From Lachnospiraceae bacterium (GTDB lineage: Bacteria; Bacillota; Clostridia; Lachnospirales; Lachnospiraceae), in the NCBI GenBank assembly GCA_017618195.1, contig JAFZUW010000046.1, positions 1 through 64,000 on the forward strand: a DNA stretch of 64,000 nucleotides, given 5' to 3'. Below are positions 62,589 through 64,000 of the stretch, one piece after another. Position numbers and translations under genes: made by a program. Numbering within the stretch: position 1 is the stretch's first letter; each line of letters begins with the position of its first letter. The notes beneath the pieces are model-generated. The model saw only the letters and a program-made list of their open reading frames with translations. It had not been told where the DNA came from and did no database searches.

Positions 62589-64000
62589 CTATCTCACAAA
62601 TGCTTCCGAAAGCACCTGATCCATATTCGTTACATAGTGAATATCCATGCCCTCACGGATTTCCTCCGAGATGTCGGCGACGTCTTCCTTGTTGTCCATC
62701 GGGACAAGAAGCTTGCTGATGCCGACCTTCTTCGCGGCGAGCATCTTCTCCTTGAGTCCGCCGATCGGAAGCACGCGGCCGCGCATCGTAACCTCGCCGG
62801 TCATCGCGATCTCGGAATCAACCGGAATGCCGGTCACTGCCGAAAGCACCGCGGTAACCATCGTGATGCCCGCGCTCGGACCGTCCTTCGGAACGGCTCC
62901 CTCGGGAATATGGATGTGAATGTCATGCTTTTCGAAATAATCGTTCGGAACGGCGTAGTCTTCCGCAACGGAACGGATATAGCTGATACCCGCGGAAGCG
63001 GATTCCTTCATCACGTCGCCCATCAGACCGGTCATCTCGACCTTTCCGGTGCCGTGCATCGCGTTGACCTCGATCTCGAGCGTCGTTCCGCCCATCGACG
63101 TCCACGCGAGCCCTCTCGCAATGCCGACCTGCGGCTTGCGGATGCGGTTCTCCTTATGGAAACGGTATATTCCGAGATAATCCGTCAGATTCTTCTTCGT
63201 GATCGTCACCTTTTCCGTATTGCCGCTCTCCTCGTTCTTAAGAATTACTCTGCGGCACACCTTGCCGATCACGCGCTCAAGGCCGCGGACACCCGCTTCC
63301 TTCGTGTAGCAGTCGATCATATCCCGGATCGCCGCGTCGGAAAATGCGATGTCCTTCTTCGTAAGCCCGTGATTCAATATCTGCTTCGGAATCAGATGTT
63401 CCTTTGCGATATGCATCTTCTCGTTCTCGGTATAGCTGTTCAGCTCGATCACTTCCACACGGTCCAAAAGCGGACGCGGGATCGTCTCGGTCGTATTGGC
63501 GGTAGCGATAAATACGACGCGGCTCAGGTCAACCGGGATCTCGATGTAGTGGTCAATGAAGCGGTTGTTCTGCGCGCTGTCCAGCACCTCGAGAAGCGCC
63601 GCGGACGGATCGCCCTTATAGTCGCTTCCGATCTTGTCAAGCTCATCAAGAAGCATCAGCGGGTTGCTGACCTCCGCCTGGCGAAGTCCCTGGATAATGC
63701 GTCCGGGCATCGAAGCCACATAGGTTCTGCGGTGGCCGCGGATCTCCGCTTCGTCGCTTACGCCGCCGAGGCATACGCGCACATACTTGCGGTTCATGGC
63801 TTCGGCGATACTCTTCGCAATACTCGTCTTACCGGTTCCGGGCGGTCCCACAAGACACAGGATCGGTGTCTCGGCAGACGTTGCCTTCTTCTTAACCGCA
63901 AGGAACTCCATGATGCGTTCCTTTACCTTCTGAAGCCCGTAATGATCCCTCTCAAGGATCCGGTTTGCTTCCGCAAGGTCAATACACTCTTCGCTCTTCT
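62589..64000 (-). CDS. lon: ATP-dependent protease Lon, 3' part (5' end beyond window)
   Basis: About 470 C-terminal residues visible; the reading frame is open to the right edge, so the N-terminal substrate-binding domain is outside the window. AAA+ motifs: [15 protein letters not shown] lead-in, Walker [10 protein letters not shown], Walker [12 protein letters not shown]. The protease domain holds the Ser-Lys dyad, Ser in [11 protein letters not shown] and Lys in [11 protein letters not shown]. Degrades misfolded and regulatory proteins. engB lies downstream. Confidence 0.96.
   Translation of the reverse strand, partial: KSEECIDLAEANRILERDHYGLQKVKERIMEFLAVKKKATSAETPILCLVGPPGTGKTSIAKSIAEAMNRKYVRVCLGGVSDEAEIRGHRRTYVASMPGRIIQGLRQAEVSNPLMLLDELDKIGSDYKGDPSAALLEVLDSAQNNRFIDHYIEIPVDLSRVVFIATANTTETIPRPLLDRVEVIELNSYTENEKMHIAKEHLIPKQILNHGLTKKDIAFSDAAIRDMIDCYTKEAGVRGLERVIGKVCRRVILKNEESGNTEKVTITKKNLTDYLGIYRFHKENRIRKPQVGIARGLAWTSMGGTTLEIEVNAMHGTGKVEMTGLMGDVMKESASAGISYIRSVAEDYAVPNDYFEKHDIHIHIPEGAVPKDGPSAGITMVTAVLSAVTGIPVDSEIAMTGEVTMRGRVLPIGGLKEKMLAAKKVGISKLLVPMDNKEDVADISEEIREGMDIHYVTNMDQVLSEAFVR

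Overview
The window looks like a chromosome segment from an anaerobic, low-to-moderate-GC Clostridia, most likely Lachnospiraceae or a close relative. The reasons are the mix of family types (DUF4364, DUF4037, DUF6465, YprB-like exonuclease, T-box leader), acetate fermentation genes (pta-ackA), strong AGGAGG-type ribosome binding sites, sigma-A promoters with 17-base spacers, and many surface proteins with Thr/Pro-rich linkers. This is inference from gene content; no 16S gene is present.

Layout from left to right. 1-700: edge of an acetyltransferase-like gene, remnants of tyrosine recombinases beside the 3' end of guaA, and a three-armed palindromic element. 715-6270: purine branch genes purA-purC-purB-guaA, all on the minus strand. 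6475-16343: zinc-ribbon membrane paralogues, an rRNA methyltransferase, GtrA, a Nudix hydrolase, a surface protein, a U32 peptidase, zapA and ruvAB. 16612-19679: YprB-like exonuclease, then a TPR/DUF4037 pair. 19773-28228: two related YD-type surface proteins flank an A+T-rich five-gene operon (21097-26489). The operon encodes a WXG100-like protein, a membrane-segment-free FtsK/SpoIIIE-like ATPase with three ATPase lobes, two small helical proteins and an HNH-type nuclease toxin. rpmF sits between the operon and the second YD protein. 28302-35512: ackA-pta, mscL with a zinc ribbon, an orphan ilvN, a glycosyltransferase, a Lys/Ala-rich protein, VanZ and a lipoprotein.

35670-37824: a T-box leader with a probable UUC (Phe) specifier controls phenylacetate-CoA ligase and an ACT protein, suggesting phenylacetate is used to make phenylalanine. 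37918-47151: YczE-like membrane protein, FKBP lipoprotein, malic enzyme, fumarase and a lactate/malate dehydrogenase-family enzyme with a malate-type specificity residue, then an unusual PIG-L lipoprotein. 47343-49687: small or uncharacterised genes and tRNA-Gly(GCC). 49747-55700: the F1Fo ATP synthase operon atpB-E-F-(delta/alpha)-G-D-C.

The most striking observation is in the ATP synthase operon. There is no separate delta gene. The alpha subunit instead carries an N-terminal extension that matches the C-terminal domain of delta, giving an in-frame delta-alpha fusion of 587 residues. 55864-64000 holds a hypothetical protein, a methyltransferase, a PspA / DUF4364 / NfeD / SPFH membrane-stress cluster, DUF3137, engB and the 3' part of lon.

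All calls come from reading the sequence by eye. No database search, folding or composition calculation was run. Residue positions are counted by hand and may be off by a few.
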